Positions 35,589 through 47,055 of a stretch of 64,000 nt of DNA are shown here, piece after piece. Every line of letters starts with the position of its first letter. The first letter of the stretch is position 1. A model generated the notes under the pieces. The model had not been told where the DNA came from. It worked only from the letters and a program-made list of their open reading frames with translations, and did not search any database. This DNA comes from Oenanthe sinensis. Lineage: Eukaryota > Streptophyta > Magnoliopsida > Apiales > Apiaceae. Made by a program: the position numbers and the translations under genes. Where the stretch lies: the NCBI GenBank assembly GCA_028671895.1, contig CM053798.1:10000001-10064000 (forward strand), given 5' to 3'.

Positions 35589-35985
35589 CAATGATTAAGA
35601 ACACAGATTATGAAAACCAAGAAGAAAGGTGGATAGAGACAAATTAAAAGCAAAATCTCAAAGACTGTATAGCATAAACTGTCTAGTTGGCAGAAATTGT
35701 ACAGAAGTATCAAATATAGCATCAAAATACTTGGAAGTAACTCGGACTTTTCCATTAATCCATTAGGGCTCATTCTTTCATTTGATAAGCTTTGATAAGC
35801 GTTTATCACAACTTTTGCCTAGGCAGAATCTTCTTGTTCCTCTGTATCGATGAAGAATGGAGCCTTTCATATGTTGTGGCTGAGGTGTTTTGCCTAAAAT
35901 AAAATTATTTGAGCCGCATTATTGCTAAACGATGCATTTCACTCGTTCTGTACTTTAAAACTCCGTTGCTAACAAATTTACTTGC
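35589..35985 (+). other. 3' untranslated/flanking region of the KEA gene
   Basis: AT-rich, no gene. CTTTGATAAG is duplicated head to tail at about 35784-35800. The poly(A) site was not fixed. Confidence 0.4.
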
Positions 35986-37257
35986 AGTGTCATCGTGGTT
36001 GTTACGTAGACGACTAGTCGATAAGTTGTTATTTTTGAATTAATCGAGGCTCGACTAGTGAGTTTGTCGTCCATGGGTTTTACCCGGATCCGACCCGGAA
36101 CCCGGACCAAAACCCGATCTAGAGACCGACCTATATTAGGAAATATAGGATTTTTTAGGTAACACTTACCGAAGAAGCCGATAAAGCGGCGACATCTTCC
36201 ATCTCTGATCATCTTCGACAATGGCGGCTCATCTCCGATAAGTCTTTCTTCCCTTTCTTCTCTTCTTTTGTCTTTCTTCTTCTTCTTCTTCTCATCTTCT
36301 GTCTTGATTTCTCCGATCTTTTGTTTTGATTTCTCTGTTCTTCTACCTTTCTTTGGTTTTTCTTCCCCATCACCACTCAAGTTGTACCGTGTATGTATAT
36401 ATATGATATATACACATTTTTTTATATTTTATTTTAAAAAACTTATATTAATTTTGTTTCTTTTATTTATATACTTACATATACAAAAAACGGTTTTTTA
36501 ATCATTTTTTCATTTTTTTTTATTTTTAAATTATTCTTTTGCACATAAAACATTTTTTACCCATTTTTTCATTTATTTTTATTTTTAAATTGTTCTGTTG
36601 CATATAAAACATTTTTTCACTGATTTTGCAAAATTTATATTTTTATTTTGTTTTACAAATTTGTAATCAACTTCATAATTTTTTCATTCATATTTAAATT
36701 ATTCATTTCATTATTCTGTAATCAAATTAAACAATTTTTACAAATTACAGAACTCATTTCACAATGAACTCAGTTTTACAAATTATCACACTTTCAATAC
36801 AAGTCTTCAGTTTCACTCTTTAGTGCAAGTCTGCAATACTGCTGCTTGCTTCACTTGTAGTACTACTCCACCTCCAACAATACTCCACCTGTACAATGTA
36901 CACTACAACCCGAGGAGAATACTCAAGGAGGAGGATATGGAGGATGAGATGATTTCGAGATGGATGACTTTTGATGCATGATTGTGTTTGTTTAGTTGAT
37001 TCCACTCTTTAATTATGTTTTTATTTGCTTAGACCTGAGAGATGCTTAATTTAGAGTACTACTTATTATCTATTAATATTCATTTGAACTACGAAATTGA
37101 CGTGTGTTAAGTGTTAACCTATATTATATATTATAATTACTAAAAATGTATGTATATCGACAAGTTGTCGACTTTTACGACTAGTCGGGCGACTTGTCGA
37201 CTAATTAATTCCAAGGTACTCGGACGCCGAATCTCGACTTGTTTGACTTAACAACCA
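35986..37257. mobile_element. Probable hAT-type element with TGGTTGTTA termini
   Basis: The left end CGTGGTTGTTACGTAGACGAC and the right end (reverse-complemented CATGGTTGTTAAGTC) share TGGTTGTTA, and both sides carry GACTAGTCG and GACAAGTTGTCGAC subterminal words. A clean target duplication is not visible. The interior is AT-rich with a CT-rich tract; a minus-strand frame over it (35955-36380) is lysine/arginine-rich because of that tract and matches no family. Non-autonomous. Confidence 0.55.
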
Positions 37258-37841
37258 TGAGGGTCGTACAAAAGGCTGTTCTTAGCACAGGGCCACAGGC
37301 AATGTCATTTGTGTATACAATTTTGTTTGGGTTCAGAAACATAGGGACAAATTGGTGGTTGCCTACGCACTAATGTTACTATCAGCAATTTCGCTAGGGA
37401 CATTAAAATAATTTTTTTGATAATAAAAAAATTCATTAATTAAAGACAATGTGACATATACAAAAATAATCATAATTAAATTAATTAAAACTACGATCAC
37501 TAAGTATATCTTTATTGCAACATATCTCTCTTTCATATTGTTAACCATAATTGTGAGTATTATTGTAAGAATTTTGCATATCTGCTCTTCCCCAACATAA
37601 AGGCACATAAAAAACTCATAATAAGACATAAGAAAACGTAAAATTTAGGTAAAGAAAGCCTGATAAATAGGTAAAAGACTCTTAATAAGAAGAAAGATTT
37701 ATTAACAAAAATAAAATAAAATAAGAGAATTATAAAAAGGGAGGTATTTACCTTTACCATAAACTAAATAACCAATAAAATTAATATATGAACTACAATT
37801 TTTTTGGAAGGGGTGATATGATATAGGCATTTAATTTGTAA

Positions 37842-37900
37842 TCTATACTATATTGTTAAAATAGAATTAAAAAATTTGGTCGATTAGCTGATAGTTTGGT
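37842..37900 (+). mobile_element. Helitron 5'-end fragment
   Basis: A|TCTATACTATATTGTTAAAA followed by AATTTGGTCG matches the first bases of the other Helitrons in the window. No partner 3' end on this strand was found before 38.5 kb, so it is a fragment or its end has decayed. Confidence 0.45.
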
Positions 37901-38572
37901 ACAATTAGACCTGACAATTCGTCTGTATCGTGCTTAAAGGTCAAAAACAAAACAGATCCATTTAAAATTCGTGTACTTTCGTGTCCATATACCTTTGTGT
38001 CGTGTTTCGTGTATAATTGAATATAAATAAAAATAAACAAAAATAAATAAATAAATTTAAGGTAATTTTTTTATAAAAGATATTAAATATATATGTAAAT
38101 CATATTTACATACAATATTATAAAATCATATATTATTTTAATAATAAATATACATATATTTATTATAAATATACATATATTCATGATAAATATTAAAATT
38201 TAATTATAAATTTATTCAGTACTTCGTATCGTCTCATGTTGTCGAAGGTAAACATAAAATTGATACTAAATTTCGGTCGTATACATTGATGTGGTGTACT
38301 TAAAATGCAAACACAAATATTAAATTTTCGTGTATCTCCTCCGTCATGTTATACTACAGGTATATGTGTTTTCCGTTACATGTGCACATGTTTTCCGTTC
38401 CATTAAATTTTACTCCTTTCTGTCCCATAATTTTAATTTTAATTTTATTTGACTTTTCAAATGTCAAATGGATCAATTTTGACCGACATATTAAATATAT
38501 TATATGTTTTATACTCCCTCTGTCTCTGAGTTACTATGTCTCATATTTGGCTGAGTTACTATTATAATAATA

Positions 38573-39328
38573 CTAGCCTGTAAACTGTGATTTGCACGGA
38601 GGAGAAGAGTAATAAATAATATATTATTTATTTTAAATGAATTAAATATTTAATTTGATTATTTATGTTATTAGTAATGTTGTACATGTGATAAATTATT
38701 TTTGAATCATATTTATATTATGTGTTTAAATTCTCATTAATATATTGTTATATATTTATATTAATTAACATAGATTAATAACCCATGCAAAGCATTAATA
38801 ATTTTTTATTAATAAAAAGAGTTTCAAATATATTAGAAAATATTTTAATTAAAATTTAAATAAAAGAGTATGTTTTAATATATATAAAATATTAATATAA
38901 TTTTAATATTCAAAATTTTTTATTATAAAATTGTAATTTTAAATAAATTAAAGTGTTTGAGTGATGAGAAAATTGAAACATGATATTAGATGTGAGCACA
39001 ACTCTATATTCTAATTAAAAAAGAAGTTCGTTTAGAGTAATATAATATAATATAGATAGAGCACAATAATAAAATTTAATTAATATAAATAAAATAATAA
39101 TATTATTTTAATATTCATAAAATTTAATTAATAAATTATGATATTAAATAAATTAAAGATTGACTAACGAGGAAATTAAAATATGGTTGTTTATTGAGTA
39201 AAAGAATGTGTTTGAAATTGAGTAGGAGACACACGCGTATTTGAAGTTAAGTGGGACACAAAAGGACCAGACCGACGCCGACGACGAACCAAACATTTGC
39301 CGTTGCGGCTTTAATAATATAGTATAGA
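38573..39328 (-). mobile_element. 756-bp non-autonomous Helitron
   Basis: On the minus strand it begins TCTATACTATATTATTAAAG (39328 downwards), preceded by host A, and ends ACAGGCTAG followed by host T (38573/38572). Insertion between A and T with 5' TC and 3' CTAG is the Helitron rule. A short hairpin (GTG-CAAAT-CAC) lies just before the end. The interior is AT-rich without Rep/helicase coding. It interrupts a Stowaway-like left end (CTCCCTCTGTCTCTGAGTTA) at 38514. Confidence 0.8.
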
Positions 39329-39361
39329 TTAGTTTGTTCCAAAAAATTGGTTTTTTCTAGC

Positions 39362-39477
39362 GCGATGAGATAGCTCGAGTGGTAAGAGCTTATATGGGTT
39401 CGATTCTCGCTCATCGTAAGATTTGCTAGAACATATACTCATTTGTAATGCATATAAGCCTAATTAGTCAAAAAAAA
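39362..39477 (+). mobile_element. Short tRNA-derived SINE
   Basis: The head GCGATGAGATAGCTCGAGTGG resembles a tRNA 5' half with an A box (TAGCTCGAGTGG), and GGGTTCGATTCTCGC is a B box followed by a 3' strand pairing with the start (GCGATGAG / CTCATCGT). The body ends in a run of A at 39471-39477. Flanking imperfect direct repeats AAATTGGTTTTTTCT (39344-39358) and AAATTGGCTCTTTCT (39475-39489) fit target-primed insertion. The A-to-B-box distance is shorter than in a working tRNA, so it is a SINE rather than a tRNA gene. Confidence 0.75.
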
Positions 39478-39489
39478 TTGGCTCTTTCT

Positions 39490-40690
39490 TTTAGATTTAA
39501 GTTCTATTCATACCCGTATTAATTATGCATTGGTAATTTACTATTTATATTATTCAAAGCAAGAACTCCTCTTTTGCGCCCGTACATTAATGCAATTACA
39601 AGGTATTATAGTTAAATTAAAGATAAAATTTATTTTTAATATGTGTGCAAAAGTCGAATGAATTAAAATGAGACGGAGGGACTAATTTATAATAATTAGT
39701 CAAAATTAAGTTGATTTGACTTTTGATTATGAGATGGAGGGAACATATTAGAATTAATAGTCCATCAATTTCACGTATTTTAAGGTGTAAAAAAAGTTAA
39801 TTCGGTAGCTTGTTTTTTTCCTTTTTTATTGAAGTAAAAGTTTAAGGCTGAAGTTCAAATAATAACTCATTAATAGACTTCGTATAGAAACTCATTATTA
39901 ACTGAACTGTGTAATATTTTCAATTAGACCTAATGTAATTAATTATCAAGATTCAATTATCTAAATTAGATGTTTAATTGAATGCTAATATATGTTAATA
40001 ATTTTATAAAAATATTGAATGTATGTTCTGGAAAATTATAGTAAGATAGAAAGAATATATTACAAAATATATATTTATGAACATATTACAAAATATATTA
40101 CAGAGAACATAGGTTGAATATATATTACAGAAAATAGTATATAACATATTCATATTATAAAAAATATTAGTTATTACATGGTTTCCCTCTTCCCCACGTA
40201 AGAGGAGTTCCCCATAAAACCTTACCCTATATTAAACTCTTATTAAAAAAAATAAAAAGTGAAAAAATAGGTTACGGAAGTAACTTTTTTTACACCTTAA
40301 AATACGTGCACAAAGTCAAAGCGACATTTATTTTAGAAAGGAGGGAGTAGTATATATGATTTTTTTTTTTGGTTTATGTACATTTGTTAAAAAGGTTGGT
40401 GATAATAAATTCATTAAAAAGTTAGTTTGATAAAAAATATGGATACATTTTGGTGATATTTGAAGTAACATTAGTGTGAAACTTTATGTATCTCTTGTCA
40501 CTGAATGTAGTCTCCATCAGTCCAAATGTAGTCTCCATCAGGCCTTTTAATTGAAAATAGTAATAATAATGTTAGTTTAAGTTAATATATGATTAGAACA
40601 TTCTTTTTGTGCAGTAAATAAAATAGAATATATGGAGATTGATATTTTCTCCTACTACTACAACCCCTTACGTCTGTTAGTTGTTTACAG
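39490..40690. other. AT-rich region upstream of FolD with MITE fragments; upstream exon not found
   Basis: Contains decayed Stowaway-like ends (GAGACGGAGGGAC at about 39671, GAGATGGAGGGAAC at about 39731, AAAGGAGGGAGTAG at about 40337). The FolD coding sequence starts at an acceptor (TTGTTTACAG at 40690) with one base of its first codon missing, so a short 5' exon, perhaps encoding a targeting peptide, should precede it. I could not identify it. Confidence 0.4.
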
Positions 40691-43600
40691 CTTCTAAGGG
40701 TACCAAGTTTTCTGCTACGGTTATGGATGGGAAATCTGTAGCAGAAGATATTCAAGATGAAATGACGGTTGAAATATCCAGAATGGAGAATAAAATTGGT
40801 GTTGTTCCAGGGTTAGCAGTTATTCTTGTCGGTGATAGGAAAGATTCTGCAACGTATGTTCACAAAAAGAAAGAAGCCTGTTATTCTGTAGGAATTAATT
40901 CGTACGAAGTGTGTTTGCCGCATGACTGTAGAGAAGAAGAAGTACTCGGGCATATTTCAAGCTTTAATGCTGATCCTGCCGTTCATGGCATTCTTGTTCA
41001 GCTCCCTCTGCCGTCTGTATGCTTCTAATTCTAAACATATTCCATTATTTGGTGAATTAAACTGCACTGAACATTAAGAAAGAACAAAAATATTATGATT
41101 GGGATCGATCACCAGGATAATATGCTACTGACAAAAGAAAATAAGAGGTAATAGTTGGATTTATTAGTACTTCACACACGCACACACATTATGGTGATAG
41201 ACTACTTCTCATGGCTAGTATGACTACTTTAGACTTGGGTTCTTCAGTTCCAACATTAATTATTTAATCCAGCTATTTGACCTTCTTTTTGGGATAGGAA
41301 AAAAGATGGAGTTTGTTTGAGCTGCAGGTTTTGGTTTTTAGATAAGTTGGTACTGGAATCTAAGTACTTGCACACACTATGCCTTGCTCTGGAATCCTCA
41401 ATTACTTGCTCACTTAGTGACCTAAGGATATAGTTGTAGCCAATAGCCATAATTGTTTTGGGCTAAGGGGAATTCTCTGCCAACAGGGCTTCCGTTCTTA
41501 AGATGGAACCAGAATACTTAAAAACATTTATGCACGTTGTGCTGTTAAATGTGGGCGGCTAGGCCGCTTGCATGCTTGGATTCACTGGTACCTCCTTTAG
41601 TATGTCTGCATAGAATACAACAATCTACCTGAACACATTCATAGAGAAATCCTACACATTTATAGAGAGACAATTAATATAGTGCCGAAGGAAGCCTTCC
41701 TTGTTATAGATGTAAAATGTTCTTTGGAAGCATGGTTGCATTATTATTCGCAGCTCTACTGCACTAGTTTATGTGGGCTTGTACGTAGTATCACACTGGT
41801 TCCACGGGAACTTTGATTTGGGTTGAAATAATAATCAAATCTAACTTAGGAATTATAGAGAGAAGTCATGAGGAGAAGGTAAAAATCTTTATAGTTTATA
41901 TCATTTTCAACTTTTTTATGTATTTACTGTCCGTACTTATCCATTTGGATTTTCTATGATTAGACTATTCTAAGAGTTCTGTTACGGGTCAGACTAAGCA
42001 TGAGATTTCTGTTATTTACCCTCTATTACTAAACTGAAATTTTATTTTTTAAATTGGGTTTTTTTGAATTTTTTTAATTTGGAATCGTGATTAATAATTT
42101 CTACTTTCCTACCTGTTTGAATTATAAGGTAGTTGCTCTAACCTACTATGTACTTTCACTTAATTTCTGCAATATTTGTCCTGCAGTTTCTTTTTCATCA
42201 TGGTCTCAGATAAATAGTGTAATCTTTATTGAACTCCTGAAATCCTGGGGAACAAATTATAATAAAATTATGGTGCATCAAAAACTTAATGTTCATCAAC
42301 CTCCATCATCGCCAATCTGTTTGCCAAATAACTAAACAATTAATGCCATTATGTATTCACCAAAGCCTTCATATTGTCTGTGCATTGCTGTACATCTTCT
42401 CCTGTAGCAAGCCTAGAACTTTCACTATAATGACGGTTCCAGGTTTCTACAGCTGAAGACGTAGGGCATCGCAGGCAAAAGCGAAGGGTTTGTTGAAAAC
42501 ACTCCCGGCTCTCAACAAATCTCTTACCGGACCACACTTCTGTTTTGCACTGCTGTTGCTATTGATTGATTTTTCTTTTGAATGGCTAGTGGAGTTTTTC
42601 AAGAGGGTCCCTACCTCTATACTCATGCACACACTCACACAAACTGTGTGTTAACCCTCAACCTCCCACTGGAAGGAGAGGGTTTGATACGGTTTGAGCA
42701 CTGCTCATTTGGTTATTGATTGACTAATATTCCATATAATAAGAACTTAATTAAAGATCTTGAATATGTAATGTGGATTTGAGAAATTAGATGTGGTAGT
42801 AACATGATTACGATTCTTCTTTGGACTATGAACCAGCATATGAGTGAGCGGAACATCCTAAATGCTGTTTGCATCGAGAAGGATGTCGATGGATTCCACC
42901 CACTGAACATCGGCCGTCTTGCAATGAGCGGAAGAGAACCATTATTTGTTCCATGCACACCCAAAGGATCTTTAGAGTTGTTGCATAGATACGATGTTGA
43001 TATCAAAGGAAAGAATGCCGTTGTTATCGGCAGGAGCAACATTGTTGGAATGCCTGCTGCTCTGTTGCTGCAAGTAGTGTTTCCTTATTCACCTTGTTAC
43101 TTTAGTTTTTACAATTTAATATGTTTTTTTTGATATCTTATGTTCTTGATTCCTTGTATCTATTAGAGAGAAGATGCTGCTGTTAGTGTAGTCCACTCTA
43201 GAACTAAGAACCCTGAGGAGATTACTAAACAAGCGGATATTATAGTATCGGCCGCAGGAAAACCAAACATGGTGAGAGGTAGCTGGATAAAGCCTGGAGC
43301 AGTTCTGATTGACGTTGGAATAAATCCGGTTGAGGTGAGATCTTATTTTCTTATTTATCACGTCTATATTATAGTTGCTCATATGAACTTGTGCTGTCAA
43401 GCTCTAATATGCACATACTAAAATGCTACATTTGGCTACAACATCAATTCGTTCACGTTTTTTTTTTTTTTTTGGGTAAATGAATAAAAAAGAGTACATC
43501 AATTGTCCTAATGGTCATGAGATGTTGGTCTAGAGGTACTAGTATGTTTTTAAGGAAATTTAGGATGCAGTTCGTTAAAATGCGGTGCATGTTACAGGAT

Positions 43601-43768
43601 TCTACCGACCCTCGAGGCTGCAGAATGGTCGGAGACATTTGTTATGAGGAGGCCTGCAAGATAGCTTCAGCTATTACACCTGTCCCTGGAGGATTTGGGC
43701 CAATGACAATTGCAATGCTTCTTTTAAACACCGTCACCTCTGCAAAGAGACTCCACAACTCCAGTTGA
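40691..43768 (+). CDS. FOLD: Bifunctional methylenetetrahydrofolate dehydrogenase/cyclohydrolase (FolD), 5' exon missing
   Basis: Exons 40691-41016, 42837-43073, 43167-43334, 43598-43768 join in phase to about 300 residues plus TGA, nearly the full length of FolD. The enzyme interconverts 5,10-methylene-THF, methenyl-THF and 10-formyl-THF with NADP in one-carbon metabolism. Visible family marks: MDGKSVAEDI, VGDRKDSATYVHKKKEA (Tyr and catalytic Lys of YVxxK), HGILVQLPLPSHM, KDVDGFHPLNIGRL, PCTPKGSLELL, VIGRSNIVGMPAALLL (NADP-binding), KPGAVLIDVGIN and ITPVPGGFGPMTIAMLL. The usual PGGVGPMT is PGGFGPMT here (Val to Phe). Plants have cytosolic, mitochondrial and plastid forms; without the first exon I cannot say which this is. 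An internal start at ATG 40722 is possible but would remove conserved N-terminal residues. Intron 1 is 1820 bp. Confidence 0.92.
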
Positions 43769-43792
43769 ATTATCCAACTTACTAGTAGATAC

Positions 43793-44270
43793 TAGAGCTG
43801 TAAACGAACCGAACTCGGACGAACTCGGACGAACTTTTAACGAACACGAACAAATTCTTAACGAACCGAACAATGTTCGGTAAGCTTATCGGACAATTTT
43901 TCTTGTCCGAACTCGAGTTCGGTAACGAACCGAACGAACACGAACAGTTCGCGAACATACCGAACCGAACCGAACATGAACAGTTCGGTAATTATATATA
44001 TAATATTGTAAAAAAAAAAATATGATAATTTGAAAAATAAAAAAAATAAAAAAATTGTAAATATTATTATTTTTTATCGAACGAACTCGGACGAACTCTT
44101 AACGAACTCGGACGAAAATCATAACGAACCGAACAATGTTCGGTAACCTTACCGAACATATTTTATTGTTCGAACTCGAGTTCGTTAAGCTTATCGGACG
44201 AGCTTAACGAACTCGAACACGGACGAACATACCGAGCTTACCGAACATGTCCGGTTCGTTTACAGCTCTA
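43793..44270. mobile_element. hAT-type MITE (CGAACTCGGA-rich) 24 bp after the FolD stop codon
   Basis: A perfect 8-bp duplication GTAGATAC (43785-43792 and 44271-44278). Termini are TAGAGCTGTAAACGAACCG at the left and, reverse-complemented, TAGAGCTGTAAACGAACCG at the right. The 478-bp interior is largely CGAACTCGGACGAAC and GAACCGAAC repeats in both orientations around an AT-rich centre, so it should fold strongly. It very likely sits in the FolD 3' untranslated region. Confidence 0.93.
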
Positions 44271-44402
44271 GTAGATACCATTCTCATCATTTACTTCTTA
44301 CCTTTCTTTGGCTTGACGGCTTCAAAGTCAAAAACTGCAGGAGGCTTACACGGGGTGGGTAATAATCTTATAAGGTCTAGCCGTTCCTGCCAAAAAAGAA
44401 AT

Positions 44403-44776
44403 GGGTGTTGGCCCTATATGTCACTTTTTGGGGAGAAAATGTCCTAAATGGCACACTCCAGAAAAATGGCCCTAAATGTCACTCCAAAACGCTACATCGT
44501 GCAGCGTTTTGAAATTTTTTTTCCCTCAAAAACGCTACTTTAAGTTGCGTTTTTAGCCCAGAACCCAAGATAAAGTAGCGTTTTCCCCCAAAAAAATATA
44601 AAAAAAAAATATAAAAAAATAAAAAAAGTGCAAAACGCTACACGAAATAGCGTTTTCACCCCTTTTATAGCACGCCACACTATGTAGCGTTTTGGAGTGA
44701 CATTTTGGGCCATTTTTATGAGTTGTGCCATTTTGGGCATTTTGACTCCAATTTGTGACATATAGGGCCATTTCTC
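44403..44776. mobile_element. Mutator-like MITE with near-90-bp terminal inverted repeats
   Basis: A 9-bp target-site duplication AAAAGAAAT (44394-44402 and 44777-44785), the Mutator rule. The arms match over about 90 bp: GGCCCTATATGTCAC, AAAATGNCCNAAATGGCACA, AAAAATGGCCCNAAATGTCA and CTCCAAAACGCTACA are present in both. The centre has further AACGCTAC..GTAGCGTTTT palindromic words. No coding capacity. Same family as 46408 and 29213. Confidence 0.92.
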
Positions 44777-44785
44777 AAAAGAAAT

Positions 44786-46407
44786 AGAGGTTTCTTTTAT
44801 AATTATTATTATCTAGGCAAACCACAGTTTTTACTGGTGGCCTTTGTCAGAGCCAAAGTGTGCGGATATCTGGTGAATTACATCTTATTACGTGTTTTTC
44901 TTGGGAAATGGCCAGTAATGCCTTGTTTTTTGGTCAGAGTGATGTAAATACTAATGTCCAGAACGGCCAATTTCACCTGCCAGACACATTTCAGCAGCCT
45001 TGTGTGTCGTACAATACGCAGTTGCACCTACAGTTCTCTCAGGAGCGTATATGGTGGATACTCTCTTCATATATGCTGATCATTCCTAAAGCCATAAAAC
45101 GACTGTTGAAACTAAGAAATATAACATAATCATAACTAGAACAATAAAAATGAAGAATAAACAAGAAGAAAAACTGAAGCTGATATGTACAAGCTGGAGT
45201 ACTCTAAGGACTACATTGTATTATTGTTTCTGGTTATTCTAATTGAACTGGGTACATGCAAAATATATAAAGAAAAGCTAGCTAAAAATATGCAACAATC
45301 TCATATTATATCTCCACTACTCCGCTCACTTGAAACTACTCCTAAAACTACTCAACTGACCGCACGATTTGATCAAACTGCTACTAACATGCAACACCAT
45401 GTCACTCAGCTAACTTCCTAGACAACATAAAATAAATACAAATATTATTATCTAAAACAAGTTTTAGATTAAATCCCAACAACGACCACCATCTTCAAAT
45501 CTTTAACAAAATACTTCGATATTCACATAAACTCTCTGGTAAACCACGACATTGTACAAACATATGGGAAAACATTCATATAAAGAAAACCTACTCCACT
45601 TTACTTCGGTAAAATACATGAATTTATATTATTGGAAATACAAATCCGAAGAGTTTCAGTTATAAGTGTGTTTTATTTCTTTTTGAGTAATAAGCCTTTA
45701 TTCATATATCTACACAAAATAACAAAATTCATAGATCCTTTAATTTTCATCAAGTTAGTCTGTGAGATAAAAAAATCACGAAGGTCGGTGTTGGCCTAAC
45801 AATGCAAAAAAATAAGATTAGACGATTCATTCACACAGAACTTCCGATAACAAATTCTTATGTAGATAGAACCTACCATCCGATGAGTTATAAACAGGTT
45901 AAATCTCAAAATACTCATTAAAGTCGGATGCTAGTATCAATTTAGTTACTCTAATTATTTTGGTTTCATTTTTATTATTGTAGTTGTGACTTGTGAGTGA
46001 TGTCAAAAACTTTAAATTGACTAATTTGACGAAAGTAGTTCTTTTATCATTTTGGTCTCGTTTTTAATACAATAATTTTTGAAGTATGTATTACATTCAC
46101 TATTTTCGTACAAACATAATTTAGCTATTTATATGTATAGATACGGCAAGTTATTATGGCTATAGCCCAAAATACTTTGGGATTAAAAATACATAAGTTA
46201 AATAAACTCAAAACATTTTTAGCACACTTTCTTAAATTTCATGACCATACTTTAATGGGTCCATGGTAATCGTAAGCTGGATAAGGAATTTCCAACGTAT
46301 TACTTCTGAGTCCTTGGATCAGGAAACAGACAGTGTGAATTTAAAAAAATAAATAAACGGGCTTTGGTAATTTACGGCGGCGGCTCGTGTACGGGTCTCG
46401 ATAAATT
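44786..46407. other. Intergenic region, no gene seen
   Basis: Two short open frames (44860-45129, 45185-45421) show no family resemblance and no conserved splice context. The rest is AT-rich. Part may be FolD downstream flank. Confidence 0.4.
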
Positions 46408-46851
46408 GAATAATAACCCTATATATCACAAATTGGAGATAAAATGCCTAAAATGACACAATTTATAAAAATGACCCTAAATATCACTTTAAAACTCAAC
46501 ATAATGTAGCGTTTTTGTTTTTTTGATTTTTGAATACAAAACATCACTTAATGTCACGTTTTCTACAAATATTTTTAAAAAAAATCTGTGCAAAACTCAA
46601 CTTAAAGTAGCGTTTTGCCCTAAAACTCTACTGCATCTTGCATTTTGTCCTAAAATTATACTTTATCTTGCGTTTTGAACTTTAAAAATTTAATAAAAAA
46701 AATTGCTCAAGACGCGCGACACGACACGATATAGCGTTTTTGTGAAAACTCAATTTCATGTAGCGTTTTGGGGTGACATTTTGGATCATTCTACCTTATG
46801 GTGCCATTTTGGGCATTTATTGGTGTAATAGTGACATATAGGTTCATTACC
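46408..46851. mobile_element. Second complete Mutator-like MITE of the GCTACA/TGTAGCG family
   Basis: Flanking 9-mers CGATAAATT (46399-46407) and CAATAAATT (46852-46860) agree at 8 of 9. The left arm has AACCCTATATATCACAAATT, AAAATGCCTAAAATGACACA and AAAAATGACCCTAAATATCA; the right arm mirrors it with AGCGTTTTGGGGTGACATTT, GTGCCATTTTGGGCATTT and GTGACATATAGGTTC. More diverged than the 44403 copy, with repeated GTAGCGTTTT words inside. Confidence 0.85.
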
Positions 46852-46953
46852 CAATAAATTACTGCGCACGTGTTAGTATATTACCGAGGCATGTCCGTAC
46901 ATTTACATATCTATCTATCTCAAACCCTAACAAAAAATCGAGAAAGTAAGAAG

Positions 46954-47055
46954 ATGGCAGGAACAGGAGGACCAATATCACAAGACTGGGCACCCGTTAC
47001 TCTCCGCAAGAAAGCTCCCACCTCCATCGCCCGCGGAGAACGAAGGTTTAGTTAG
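46954..47055 (+). pseudogene. MBF1-like N-terminal fragment
   Basis: A 33-codon frame starting ATG 46954 reads MAGTGGPISQDWAPVTLRKK then APTSIARGERRFS and a stop. The first 23 residues match the N-terminus of multiprotein bridging factor 1 (MAG..PI.QDW.PV..RKKAPT), a transcriptional coactivator. The following RGERRFS-stop resembles RGEKKLTQ, which lies much further on in MBF1, hinting at an internal deletion plus a CAG-to-TAG change; this is inference. The rest of the helix-turn-helix domain is not present downstream. The 5' leader (CAAACCCTAAC...GAGAAAGTAAGAAG) looks like a normal plant 5'UTR. A relic is more likely than a working gene. Confidence 0.55.

Noticed and set aside
35955..36380. 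Lys/Arg-rich minus-strand frame as a gene
   Set aside because: Its basic stretch is the complement of a TTCTTCT tract inside a transposon-like segment; no domain.
39362..39416. Functional tRNA gene
   Set aside because: A and B boxes are too close, no anticodon arm can be drawn, and an A tail with flanking direct repeats follows; a SINE fits better.
44860..45421. Two plus-strand frames after FolD as small genes
   Set aside because: No family match, no repeated codon bias or splice evidence; probably non-coding flank.
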